Source of the DNA: CAUZJF01 sp965248605
Lineage (GTDB): Bacteria > Chloroflexota > Dehalococcoidia > Lucifugimonadales > CAUZJF01
Direction of reading: 5' to 3'
Assembly: GCA_965248605.1 (NCBI GenBank)
Contig: CBDFJV010000007.1
Location: forward strand, 1,178,001 to 1,242,000
DNA: 64,000 nt
Shown here: positions 34,303 through 42,511 of the stretch, piece by piece
Layout of the letters: each line of letters starts with the position of its first letter
How positions within the stretch are numbered: the first letter of the stretch is position 1
Made by a program: the position numbers and the translations under genes
Notes under the pieces: model-generated
What the model saw: only the letters and a program-made list of their open reading frames with translations
The model's database searches: none
Told to the model about the DNA's origin: nothing

Positions 34303-35277
34303 TTACGTCAAACCCACTGCCTGGTAGATTTCGTCGAGCCAGACGACCATCTCGGCGGTGGCGTCGTTGCTGAGGGCGTCGGAGCCGACGGCGCTCCAGC
34401 AGCCTTCGTCCCACTGCTGATCGATAATGTTGTCGCCGATTCGGACGGCCATGTCGTGGTACTTGGCTTCGCCGGTGAGGGTGTACAGGACTGACGCCGC
34501 CCAGCCGACCTTCCCAGCGCGAAGGAGCCGGAAGAGGTAGTCGCTGGCGCCTTCGGCGAAGAGCATGTACTCCTTCGCCAGGTCGAGCCACTCGCTTTGG
34601 CCCGTCGCCTGGTAGAGGCGTGCCAGGAAGCCGCCGGCGATACCGGGGTGGAAGAAGTACTGGTCGCGGGTGGCGTCCCGTGACATGACGTAGCGGACTT
34701 CGTCGTCGGGGTCGGGCGTCGTGTGGAGCCCTTCGGCCCGGCTGTAGACCGAATAGAGATGCTCGGGATAGTTGGGCTGAGCGTCCATGAGCATCTTCAT
34801 CCACCGTCCGACGCCCCTCGCGACATCGATTCTCCCGGTGTACAAGGCCGCCTGGCCGCAGCCGCTGACGACCCAGAGGTCCTGCTTGGTGTCCGCGTGC
34901 CGCTCGGTAGCGCTGGAGTAGAAGCCGCCGCTGTCGGGGTCGTGGAAGCCCATCAGGAAGTCCATGCCGCGATGCGCGAGGTCGAATTGGCCCAGGCGAT
35001 GCGCGCCGATGACGACCCAGCTGTTGTAGTAGGTGTAGGCGTAGCCCAGCGTCTCCTCCGGGCGCGGCCCGAAGTCGCCGTCCGGGGTCATGCCGTGCTC
35101 GCGAATCCACGCGCACAGCCGGTTTGCGGCGTTGCTCTCCCCGCACACCTGGAATGAGGCTGGCACCTTGTAGTAGTCGGCTACGCCCAATTGCGGATCG
35201 CCGAAGCTCCCGTTTTCGTGCATTCGGGCGAGGAGGTAGCCGCAGCCTTTGTCTCTGGCTTCCCGAAACCGTGACAT
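34303..35277 (-). CDS. Alpha/alpha-toroid (six-hairpin/terpenoid cyclase-like) protein
   Basis: 324 aa, ATG at 35277 with AGGAGG 9 nt upstream. Repeated helical hairpins with Gly/Asp-rich turns (GSFGDPQLGVADYYKVP, GFHDPDSGGFYSSA, WDEGCWSAVG) suggest an alpha/alpha-barrel as in glycoside hydrolases of the six-hairpin clan or prenyltransferase-like proteins. There is no signal peptide. It may act on a glycan or lipid, but no catalytic pair can be assigned with confidence. It stands alone and is divergent from the LLM oxidoreductase. Confidence 0.55.
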   Translation of the reverse strand: MSRFREARDKGCGYLLARMHENGSFGDPQLGVADYYKVPASFQVCGESNAANRLCAWIREHGMTPDGDFGPRPEETLGYAYTYYNSWVVIGAHRLGQFDLAHRGMDFLMGFHDPDSGGFYSSATERHADTKQDLWVVSGCGQAALYTGRIDVARGVGRWMKMLMDAQPNYPEHLYSVYSRAEGLHTTPDPDDEVRYVMSRDATRDQYFFHPGIAGGFLARLYQATGQSEWLDLAKEYMLFAEGASDYLFRLLRAGKVGWAASVLYTLTGEAKYHDMAVRIGDNIIDQQWDEGCWSAVGSDALSNDATAEMVVWLDEIYQAVGLT

Positions 35278-35509
35278 GTTCGGCCTCCTGCTATTCGTCC
35301 GCGACTTGTTGGTGACTAGTCTACAACCAGGTTGGGGAAACGTCCTTCGACAGGCTCAGGACGAGCGGATGGGCGCAGTCACCCTCACACTTCGGCGGAC
35401 TCAGTGCAGGCTCTCAATCCTCTCCGGAGGGAGAGGAGGTAAGACGGCGAATGTCATATACTGCGCGCGTTAGTCGCGATCGACCCAGCACCGCTCATGG
35501 AGGACTACC

Positions 35510-36592
35510 TTGAAGCTTGGTCTTTTTACCATGCCGCTGCATCCGCCAGGCTCGAACGTCACGGAGACGCTGCAGGCCGACCTCGACCAGATCGTCGCGC
35601 TGGACCGCCTGGGCTACTCTGAGGCGTGGATCGGCGAGCATTTCACGGCTGAATGGGAGAACATACCGGCGCCGGACCTTTTCATTGCCCACGCCCTCGC
35701 CAAGACCGAGAACATCGTCCTGGGCACGGGGGTGACCTGTATGCCTAACCACAACCCCTTCGTCCTGGCTCACCGCATAGCTCAGCTCGACCACCTTGCC
35801 CGCGGCCGTTTCGCGTGGGGGATTGGCTCGGGCGGCTTTCCCGGCGACCTCGACGTCTTCGGGTTCGACGGGGAAGCCGGCGAGCATCGCGATATGACCA
35901 AGGCTGCGGTGGACCTCGTCCTCAAGCTGTGGGAGGACCCCAAGCCCGGTGTTTACAGGAGCGACTACTGGGACTTCACCATACCGGAGGAGATCGACAG
36001 GATAGGCCTTCGGTACCATCTCAAGCCCTATCAACTTCCGCACCCGCCCATCGCGGTCGCGGGGGTGTCGCCCAACTCGGGGACGCTGATGGTCGCAGGT
36101 CTGCGAGGCTGGATTCCGATGAGCATCAACACTTGCCCGGTCCCGACCCTGAGCACCCACTGGTCAGCGGTGGAGAAAGGCGCCGAGAGATCGGGACGGA
36201 CGCCCGACCGTTCGACGTGGCGAATCGCCCGGGACGTCTTCGTGGCCGAGTCATCCGACGAGGCCCGCAGCGAGGCGATCAACGGAGTCCTGGCCCGCGA
36301 CTATCTGGGCTATACCTTGCCGCTGCTACGCGAGGTCAATCTGGTTGGGCAACTCAAAGTCGACCTCGAGATGCCGGACGCGGACGTCACGCCGGAATAC
36401 CTAGCGGACAACATCTGGGTGGTCGGCACTCCCGACGAAGTCGCCGCGCAGATCCGCGAAATCCACGAGACAGTGGGTGGCTTCGGCGTCCTCCTGGCGA
36501 TGGGCCACGAATGGCAGCCAAAGGAGAAGTGGGAGCGCTCGATGACGCTGCTGGCGCAAGAGGTCCTACCGCAGCTCGCGGATCTCGGCTGA
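35510..36592 (+). CDS. LLM-class flavin-dependent oxidoreductase (bacterial luciferase-like)
   Basis: 360 aa, TTG at 35510 preceded by GGAGGACTACC. The TIM-barrel family pattern is clear: MKLGLFTMPLHPPG, RLGYSEAWIGEHF, VLGTGVTCMPNHNPFVLAHR, LDHLARGRFAWGIGSG and DEVAAQIREIHE near the end. Such enzymes use FMN or F420 with oxygen to hydroxylate or cleave organic substrates. The neighbouring genes (dehalogenase-like hydrolase, amidohydrolase, CoA transferase) suggest catabolism of an organic acid or xenobiotic. The substrate is unknown. Confidence 0.85.
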   Translation: MKLGLFTMPLHPPGSNVTETLQADLDQIVALDRLGYSEAWIGEHFTAEWENIPAPDLFIAHALAKTENIVLGTGVTCMPNHNPFVLAHRIAQLDHLARGRFAWGIGSGGFPGDLDVFGFDGEAGEHRDMTKAAVDLVLKLWEDPKPGVYRSDYWDFTIPEEIDRIGLRYHLKPYQLPHPPIAVAGVSPNSGTLMVAGLRGWIPMSINTCPVPTLSTHWSAVEKGAERSGRTPDRSTWRIARDVFVAESSDEARSEAINGVLARDYLGYTLPLLREVNLVGQLKVDLEMPDADVTPEYLADNIWVVGTPDEVAAQIREIHETVGGFGVLLAMGHEWQPKEKWERSMTLLAQEVLPQLADLG

Positions 36593-36610
36593 ACCGCCGG
36601 TACCGCTCCG

Positions 36611-37513
36611 TCAGCCCGACGAGTCAACGTCCGAGAAGAACGCCAGGAGCTGACGGAGAGTTTCGTCCGGCGCTTCTTCCGGCAGGAAGTGGCCGCAGTC
36701 GATGGCGTGGCCGCGCACGTCGTCGGCTCGTTCCTGCCATACGTCCAACATGTTGAGCTTCGCGCCGGTCTGCCATCCGGGGCGCTTCGCCATGTTCCCG
36801 CCCCAGAGTGCGAGTATAGGACACGCCAGCCTGCGCCCCCGGTCCGCGTCGTCGTGTACCAGATCGAGCTCGACGGCGCGGTAGTCGGCACAGGACGCCC
36901 GGATAGTCTCCGGGTCGCTGAAGCATCGCAGGTACTCGGCGTAGGCATCCTCGGTGATCGCGCCCTCGACGGCCGTCCACCGCTCAAGCAGAAAGTCGAG
37001 GTAGACCCTGGCGTTGTTGCCAATCAGCGTCTCCGGCAGGGGCGGTGGCTGGCGCATCAGGTGCCAGTGGAACCATGCGAACGCCAGGCTGCTGTCCATA
37101 TTCTCAAAGGCGGCCTGGGCCGGCACCACGTCGAGGGACGTGAAGCTCTTGACGCGGCCTGGATGATCGAGGGCCATCCGGTGTCCGACCCGGGCGCCGC
37201 GATCGTGCCCGACGACGTGGAACGAGTCGAAGCCGAGGCTGTCCATGACCTCGATTTGGTCTTGAGCTGTTGTTCGCTTGCAGTAGGCTTCGTGGCTGTC
37301 ATCGGAGGGCGGCTTGCCGCTGTCGCCGTAGCCCCGGAGGTCGGGCGCCACCATCGTGAAGTCCTCCGCGAGCCGAGGCGCAATCTTATGCCACATGACG
37401 TGCGTCTGCGGGTACCCGTGGAGCAAGAGTACGGGCGGCCCGTCGCCTCCGCGCACGAGGTTGATCGTGGTCCCGGAGGTGTTGATCTGCTCGTTCGTGA
37501 AGCCTTCGAACAT
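36611..37513 (-). CDS. Alpha/beta hydrolase, fluoroacetate dehalogenase-like
   Basis: 300 aa, ATG at 37513 after GGGAGCGAGAG. Nucleophile motif GHDRGAR (Asp104), oxyanion loop HGYPQTHVMW, and a catalytic His in CGHFLPEE (275). Residues known in the Rhodopseudomonas fluoroacetate dehalogenase RPA1163 (D110, R111, R114, D134, H155, W156) fall here with a constant shift of six at D104, R105, R108, D128, H149 and W150. Thus both the carboxylate-binding Arg pair and the halide-binding His-Trp pair are kept. It is convergent with the LLM gene, the ends being 18 bp apart. Epoxide hydrolases share the fold but lack this set, so dehalogenation of a haloacid is likely. Confidence 0.75.
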   Translation of the reverse strand: MFEGFTNEQINTSGTTINLVRGGDGPPVLLLHGYPQTHVMWHKIAPRLAEDFTMVAPDLRGYGDSGKPPSDDSHEAYCKRTTAQDQIEVMDSLGFDSFHVVGHDRGARVGHRMALDHPGRVKSFTSLDVVPAQAAFENMDSSLAFAWFHWHLMRQPPPLPETLIGNNARVYLDFLLERWTAVEGAITEDAYAEYLRCFSDPETIRASCADYRAVELDLVHDDADRGRRLACPILALWGGNMAKRPGWQTGAKLNMLDVWQERADDVRGHAIDCGHFLPEEAPDETLRQLLAFFSDVDSSG

Positions 37514-37648
37514 CTCTCGCTCCCTTTAGCGGCTGTAAGCTATGGTCGTGATGCGGAGCCGTGGTTCGACAGGCTCACCACGAACGGAGGGCTCTCAAGT
37601 AGCTCCTTAGAAACCAGCGCGTCAGCCGTACCTTTCGTCCCCCTCATC

Positions 37649-37779
37649 CTAGTAGACCGAAATCTTTGAAATGAGGGGTAGCCGAGATTGGCGTGCTACG
37701 ACGACAGGGCGGGTTTCAAACCCGCCCCTACCAAGCCGTAACCTCAGAACCCTTCAATACTAGGATGTTGGACCACTAG
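37649..37779 (+). repeat. 131-bp MITE-like repeat, copy 3
   Basis: Same orientation and sequence as copy 1; between the dehalogenase-like and the amidohydrolase genes. Confidence 0.85.
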
Positions 37780-37836
37780 CCTTCTCCCTCCAGGGAGAAG
37801 GGACAAAAGGGGTGCACAACGCCGCAACACTCCCGG

Positions 37837-38940
37837 TCATGCTTTCGGTGGGTATAGCCGCTCCAGGTTGCCGCCCATGAGGCCGGCGCGCTCCTCGTCG
37901 GTCAGAAAGTCGCACCGCTTCTCGTAAAGGACGCGCGACTGGCGGTAGGTCACCACCTTCTCGCACCCCGGCATGTCCGAGCCATACATCAGCTTCTCCG
38001 CGCCTACCGCATCGGCCAGATCGCGAATGATCTGTGCTGCTTCCGGAAGGTATGGCGCGAAGTCAACGTCGTATATCTGCTTGTGGACCATCAGCTCGAT
38101 GTTCCAACTCGGCAGTCCTACTAGGTCGATGATCTGGCTCGGCACCTTGAAGCGGTCCGGATTCGATGGGTCGAATCGCAGATTCTCCAGCCCATGAGTC
38201 AGTACCGAGGGGATGTGGGGATGGGCGCGGCCCCACCAGCCGAACTCCTCGATTTCCTTCAGGTACTGCTCCATTCGCGGCTCGCGTCGATTCGCCGCGA
38301 ACCAGTGGACCGGGATGCCCAGGTCGGCCACCATGTCCCACAGCGGCTCCAGGACAGGGTCGTTGAGTCCCAAGGAGAAGTCGACGTGGCAAAACCCGCC
38401 TGTCGAGAAGTAGAGGCCCGCAAAGCCGAGGTCCTCGATCTGGCGCCTCAACCGCTCGAGCTGACCTGGCTCGTGGCCTCGCCACTCGTCCACCTGCGCC
38501 AGTGCGACCAGGCGGTTGGGGTACTTCGCGATGGCCTCGGCGAGGTAATCGTCGAGCCGGCCGTACAGTCGGTCATGCTGGATGACCGCCCGGTCGACGC
38601 CGACGTAGTCCATCTGAACGATCGCCTGCTCCGGCGTCGACGACAGGTCGGCGTACCCGGGAGGCCCGTGCTGGAAGTAGTAGTCCTCGTCCTCGTGGGT
38701 GAAGATGACCCTGCCGTACTGGCCGATCCGGAAGTCGACGTCCGGCAGCCATGAGACACCGTCGCCGTCACCGAGTAAGACCGGCTCGGTGAAGGGCTCG
38801 TTGTCCCGGACCCGGCGGTAGCCGCCCGGCCCCGGAAAGCGGAGATGGTACTGAGTTTCCTTCAAGCAGTCTTCGTCGAACGCCTCGCCCTTCACGATCG
38901 ACGGAAAGACGTGCATGTGGGCGTCGAAGATGGTTGTCAC
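37837..38940 (-). CDS. Amidohydrolase family protein (amidohydro_2 type)
   Basis: 367 aa, GTG at 38940 after AGGAGAGACAGAA. The N-terminal metal motif FDAHMHVFP (HxH), the TIM-barrel segments VDRAVIQHD, FAGLYFSTGG, IPVHWFAAN and SVLTHGLENL, and the C-terminal LMYGSDMPGCE (metal Asp) are those of ACMS-decarboxylase-like amidohydrolases. These hydrolyse or decarboxylate cyclic and aromatic acids. It is near other catabolic genes and divergent from the CoA transferase at 39041. The real substrate is unknown. Confidence 0.8.
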   Translation of the reverse strand: MTTIFDAHMHVFPSIVKGEAFDEDCLKETQYHLRFPGPGGYRRVRDNEPFTEPVLLGDGDGVSWLPDVDFRIGQYGRVIFTHEDEDYYFQHGPPGYADLSSTPEQAIVQMDYVGVDRAVIQHDRLYGRLDDYLAEAIAKYPNRLVALAQVDEWRGHEPGQLERLRRQIEDLGFAGLYFSTGGFCHVDFSLGLNDPVLEPLWDMVADLGIPVHWFAANRREPRMEQYLKEIEEFGWWGRAHPHIPSVLTHGLENLRFDPSNPDRFKVPSQIIDLVGLPSWNIELMVHKQIYDVDFAPYLPEAAQIIRDLADAVGAEKLMYGSDMPGCEKVVTYRQSRVLYEKRCDFLTDEERAGLMGGNLERLYPPKA

Positions 38941-39040
38941 TTCTGTCTCTCCTGTCCGAGTGAGCCGCGCGTATTATACTTGTCGTCGTGCTTAGATTCG
39001 CCAAGCCGTCCGCCTCTTTGACTCAGCCGGGAAACTGAAC

Positions 39041-41404
39041 GTGGACGCTGCCAGCGAGGTCCCCGCGTCGGCCGGCCTCTTGCCCGGTGTGAGGGTCCTC
39101 GACCTGAGCACCGGCATCGCCGGTCCCTACTGCGCCAAGGTCATGGCCGACCTGGGCACCGAGGTCATCAAGGTTGAGCCGCCTGAGGGCGACGAATCGC
39201 GGTCCGCCGGGCCGTTTCCCGACGGCGTTCCCGACCCGGAGAAGAGCGCGCGGTTCCTGGCGTTCAACTCCAACAAGCTCGGCGTGACCCTCGATCTTGC
39301 GACCGAGAACGGTCGTCGGAGTCTGCTCAAGCTTGTCGAGACCGCGGATGTCGTAGTCGAGAGCACGACGCAGCCGTCCGGCTTCGACTACGAGACTCTA
39401 TGCGAAGCTAACCCGCGCCTAATTATGACCTCGATCACGCCGTTTGGAGATTGGGGCCCGTACGCTCGATATAAGGCCACGGACCTGGTCCTGACCCATA
39501 TGAGCGGCCACGCCGCGCCGCGAAAGGGGCCTGAAGAGTACGAGAGCGTGCCGGTCCGGGCCTCCGGCGAGCAGTCGGAGTTGGTCGCGGGGTTGTCGGC
39601 GGCTACCGTTACGTTGATGGAGCTCTTCCGGCGGCGCGTAACCGGCTTGGGGTGCCACGTGGTGGTCTCGGCCTATGAGGCGATGGTGAACCAGCGGTTC
39701 AGCGGGCTGGCGGGCCGCAAGCAAGCCGACCCTCCGGCGGCCGGGCAGCGCAAACCGAAGCCGGCGAAAGCGCCTGCAGAGGTTCCGCCATACCTGCCCT
39801 GCGGCGACGGGCGGATCGTCGCGTCGCCGCGCCAGCAAGCCCAGTGGGAGCGATGGCTCGAGGTGCTGGGCGACCCAGAGTGGGCGTCCGACGACAGGTT
39901 CGCCACGGTGGAGGCCCGCAACGAGAACCGCGCGGAGCTGTGGGAGCTTCAGAGCGAGGTCACGCGGCAGCACTCCAAGCACGAGTTGGCGCGAATCGCG
40001 CAGCAGCACCACGTGCCGTGCTTTCCGGTGAACGCAGTGATCGATCTGCTCGATGACGAGCACCTGAATGCTCGCGGGTTCTTCAAGAAGATCGACCATC
40101 CCGGTGCGGGTGTCCTGACCCACCCCGGCGCGGCGTACCAGCCGTCGGGCGTCATGCTGCCGGTCGGTGCGCTGCCGGCGCCGAGTCTCGGCGAGCACAA
40201 CCGGGAAATACTCGATCACGCCGGGCCGGCTCGGGTCGGTCCCATGCACAACGTCGCGGAGGACTCGCCGGGCCGTCTGCCGCTGGAGGGCGTGAGGGTA
40301 CTGGACCTGGGATGGGTCATCTCGGCCCCGTTGGCGGCGCGCTACCTCTCGGTGATGGGCGCGGAGGTGATCAAGGTCGGGAGCCAGCGGCGCGCCGAGT
40401 TTCAGGCGCGGACATACAACCAGTCGAAGCTGTCGTGCACGATCAACATCTCGACCCCGGACGGCGCCGACTTGCTGAAACGGCTCGTCGCCCTTTCCGA
40501 CGTAGTCGTCGAGAACATGGCGACCGGCACCATCGACCGCCTGGGCCTAGGCTACGACGACCTGCGGAAGGTCAAGCCCGACATCATCATGGTCTCGTCG
40601 TCCGGACTCGGTCACACCGGCCCTGACAAAAGCCTAGTCGCCTATGGCAGCCTTCTTCAGCACTACACAGGCTGGAACGCGATGACCGGCGGCGGAGGCA
40701 TCGCGGCCGACCCCTGGGTCGCCATGGAGTTGGCGATGGTCACGGCGGCGGCGTTGGACCACCGCGCACACACGGGTCGCGGCCAGTACATCGACTTCTC
40801 GATGGCGGAGTCCCTGATTGCCGCGATGGCCGAGCCGATTCTGGCGTACCAGCTGACCGGGCAGCTCATGGAGCCCATGGGCAACGCGCATGACAGCTAC
40901 GCGCCCCACGGCGTCTACCCGTGCCGCGGCGACGGACGTTGGGTCGCCATCGCTGTGTCAAACGACGGGCAGTGGCGGGCTTTGTGCGACGCGCTCGGTA
41001 GACGCGACCTCAAGGACGACCCGGACCTCCAACATGCAGCGGGCCGGAGAGCGCGCCAGGACGAACTTGACGCCGCCATTGCCGAGTGGACTTCGCGCCA
41101 AGAGGACTACGAGGCGATGACGCTCCTTCAGGAGGCCGGGGTTCCGGCCGGCCCTTCCCTCGACGGCGCGAGAGTGCATCACGATCCTCAGTTGCTGGAA
41201 GGCGGGTATCTTGGCTTGTTCAAGAACACAGACGGCGACGCCGTGCACCAGCCGGGCGTCCCGTGGCGCTTTAGCGACGGCCAAACGCCACGCCTGCACG
41301 AAGCACCGGCCCTCGGCGACGACAATGACTACGTCTTCAAGGAGCTACTCGGCTTGTCAGACACAGAGATAGGTCGACTAGTCGACGAGAAGGTAATCTA
41401 TTAA
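39041..41404 (+). CDS. CaiB/BaiF-type CoA transferase, two fused domains
   Basis: 787 aa, GTG at 39041. Two family III CoA-transferase domains are fused in one chain: the first (about 10-395) begins VRVLDLSTGIAGPYCAKVMA, DLGTEVIKVEPPEGDESR; the second (about 405-785) begins VRVLDLGWVISAPLAARYLS, MGAEVIKVGS. The second has GRGQYIDFSMAESL with the usual GxG loop. Single-domain members have about 400 aa and work as interlocked dimers, so a fused pair may act as an internal heterodimer. In the first domain the segment after LRLIMTSITPFG is Gly-poor and its catalytic Asp is not obvious. It moves CoA between carboxylic acids, and a crotonase follows 187 bp downstream. Confidence 0.85.
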   Translation: MDAASEVPASAGLLPGVRVLDLSTGIAGPYCAKVMADLGTEVIKVEPPEGDESRSAGPFPDGVPDPEKSARFLAFNSNKLGVTLDLATENGRRSLLKLVETADVVVESTTQPSGFDYETLCEANPRLIMTSITPFGDWGPYARYKATDLVLTHMSGHAAPRKGPEEYESVPVRASGEQSELVAGLSAATVTLMELFRRRVTGLGCHVVVSAYEAMVNQRFSGLAGRKQADPPAAGQRKPKPAKAPAEVPPYLPCGDGRIVASPRQQAQWERWLEVLGDPEWASDDRFATVEARNENRAELWELQSEVTRQHSKHELARIAQQHHVPCFPVNAVIDLLDDEHLNARGFFKKIDHPGAGVLTHPGAAYQPSGVMLPVGALPAPSLGEHNREILDHAGPARVGPMHNVAEDSPGRLPLEGVRVLDLGWVISAPLAARYLSVMGAEVIKVGSQRRAEFQARTYNQSKLSCTINISTPDGADLLKRLVALSDVVVENMATGTIDRLGLGYDDLRKVKPDIIMVSSSGLGHTGPDKSLVAYGSLLQHYTGWNAMTGGGGIAADPWVAMELAMVTAAALDHRAHTGRGQYIDFSMAESLIAAMAEPILAYQLTGQLMEPMGNAHDSYAPHGVYPCRGDGRWVAIAVSNDGQWRALCDALGRRDLKDDPDLQHAAGRRARQDELDAAIAEWTSRQEDYEAMTLLQEAGVPAGPSLDGARVHHDPQLLEGGYLGLFKNTDGDAVHQPGVPWRFSDGQTPRLHEAPALGDDNDYVFKELLGLSDTEIGRLVDEKVIY

Positions 41405-41591
41405 CAGCAAGCCAATGTCGCCCTGAACGAAGTGAAGGGCCTGGGGTGGTGGGGCTAGCATCGCGGCGGATGTCCCCCCCAACCCCAGATGCTTCGTCGC
41501 CGGGCTCCTCAGCATGACATTGACGTAATCTGGGAAGACCGATCGGCGACCGGCGGGTACCGCGCCAAAAGCCCTAAGGAGGCCACGACCC

Positions 41592-42458
41592 ATGGGAGTC
41601 ATATACGAGAAGCGAGACCACATAGCCTTCATCACCATCGACGAGCCCGACCACGCCAACACGGTCGATGGGGCCACGCAGGAAGAGCTCACCGAGGCGT
41701 GGAAGGACGTCTGGGAGGACAAGGATGTCCGGGTCGCCATTATGACCGGGACGGGGGACCGCTTCTACAGTGCGGGGCACCGGTTGGGGGGAGGGGCCGC
41801 CGCCGAAGAGCCGAAACCCGAGCCCGACGAATCAACACCTCCCCCGTCGCGGGCCGAGGGAGTCTTTTGGCCCAAGACCAGCGCTGTAACTCGTATGGGA
41901 ACCTCCGGCTCACCCTTCGATCACGACGGCTATCCGCAGATCTGGAAGCCGGTGATCGGCGCCATCAACGGTTGGGTGGCGGGCTGGGGCTTCTTCAATA
42001 TGCTGTCGTCTACGGACATCCGCATCGCCTGCGAAGAGCACGCCCGGTTCAAGTACGGCCTGTTGAGCCTTGGCGGCATCGGTGGCGGCCCGGGAGCTAC
42101 CCTTCTCCCTCGTCAGATCGCATACGCGGACGCCATCAAGATACTCCTTACCGACGAGCCGTTCGACGCGAAGGAAGCGCTCAGGATCAACCTGATCAAC
42201 GAGGTCGTGCCCCACGGTCGCCTGATGGAACGGGCCGAAGAGGTGGCCACCCACATCGCGACTAAGGTCCCACCGGTGGCCGCCCGCATGATGAAGGAGT
42301 TCGTGGTGAGGTATCGAGAGGTGCCCGTCGCCGAGGCCTGGCGCGTTCAAGGCCTGATGGGCTCCCTGGTAAGCACGCTCACCACCGACGGAGCCGAAGG
42401 CCGGGCTGCCTTCAAGGAGAAGCGTCCGCCCAACTTCACCGGCGGCTTCAGCGTATGA
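41592..42458 (+). CDS. Enoyl-CoA hydratase/isomerase family protein
   Basis: 288 aa, ATG at 41592, with AAGGAGGCC upstream. Crotonase fold: ITIDEPDHANTVDG, VAIMTGTGDRFYSAGHRLGG (first oxyanion loop), then an insert, and KPVIGAINGWVAGWGFFNML (second oxyanion loop). ARFKYGLLSLGGIGGGPG and MERAEEVATHIA follow. It probably hydrates or isomerises an acyl-CoA, perhaps one made by the CoA transferase upstream. The exact reaction is open because the catalytic Glu positions vary in this subfamily. Confidence 0.8.
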   Translation: MGVIYEKRDHIAFITIDEPDHANTVDGATQEELTEAWKDVWEDKDVRVAIMTGTGDRFYSAGHRLGGGAAAEEPKPEPDESTPPPSRAEGVFWPKTSAVTRMGTSGSPFDHDGYPQIWKPVIGAINGWVAGWGFFNMLSSTDIRIACEEHARFKYGLLSLGGIGGGPGATLLPRQIAYADAIKILLTDEPFDAKEALRINLINEVVPHGRLMERAEEVATHIATKVPPVAARMMKEFVVRYREVPVAEAWRVQGLMGSLVSTLTTDGAEGRAAFKEKRPPNFTGGFSV

Positions 42459-42511
42459 TGCGAGAAATGTGTCCCAGACTCGGCTGGACCAACCTATAGG
42501 AGACGCCGACC

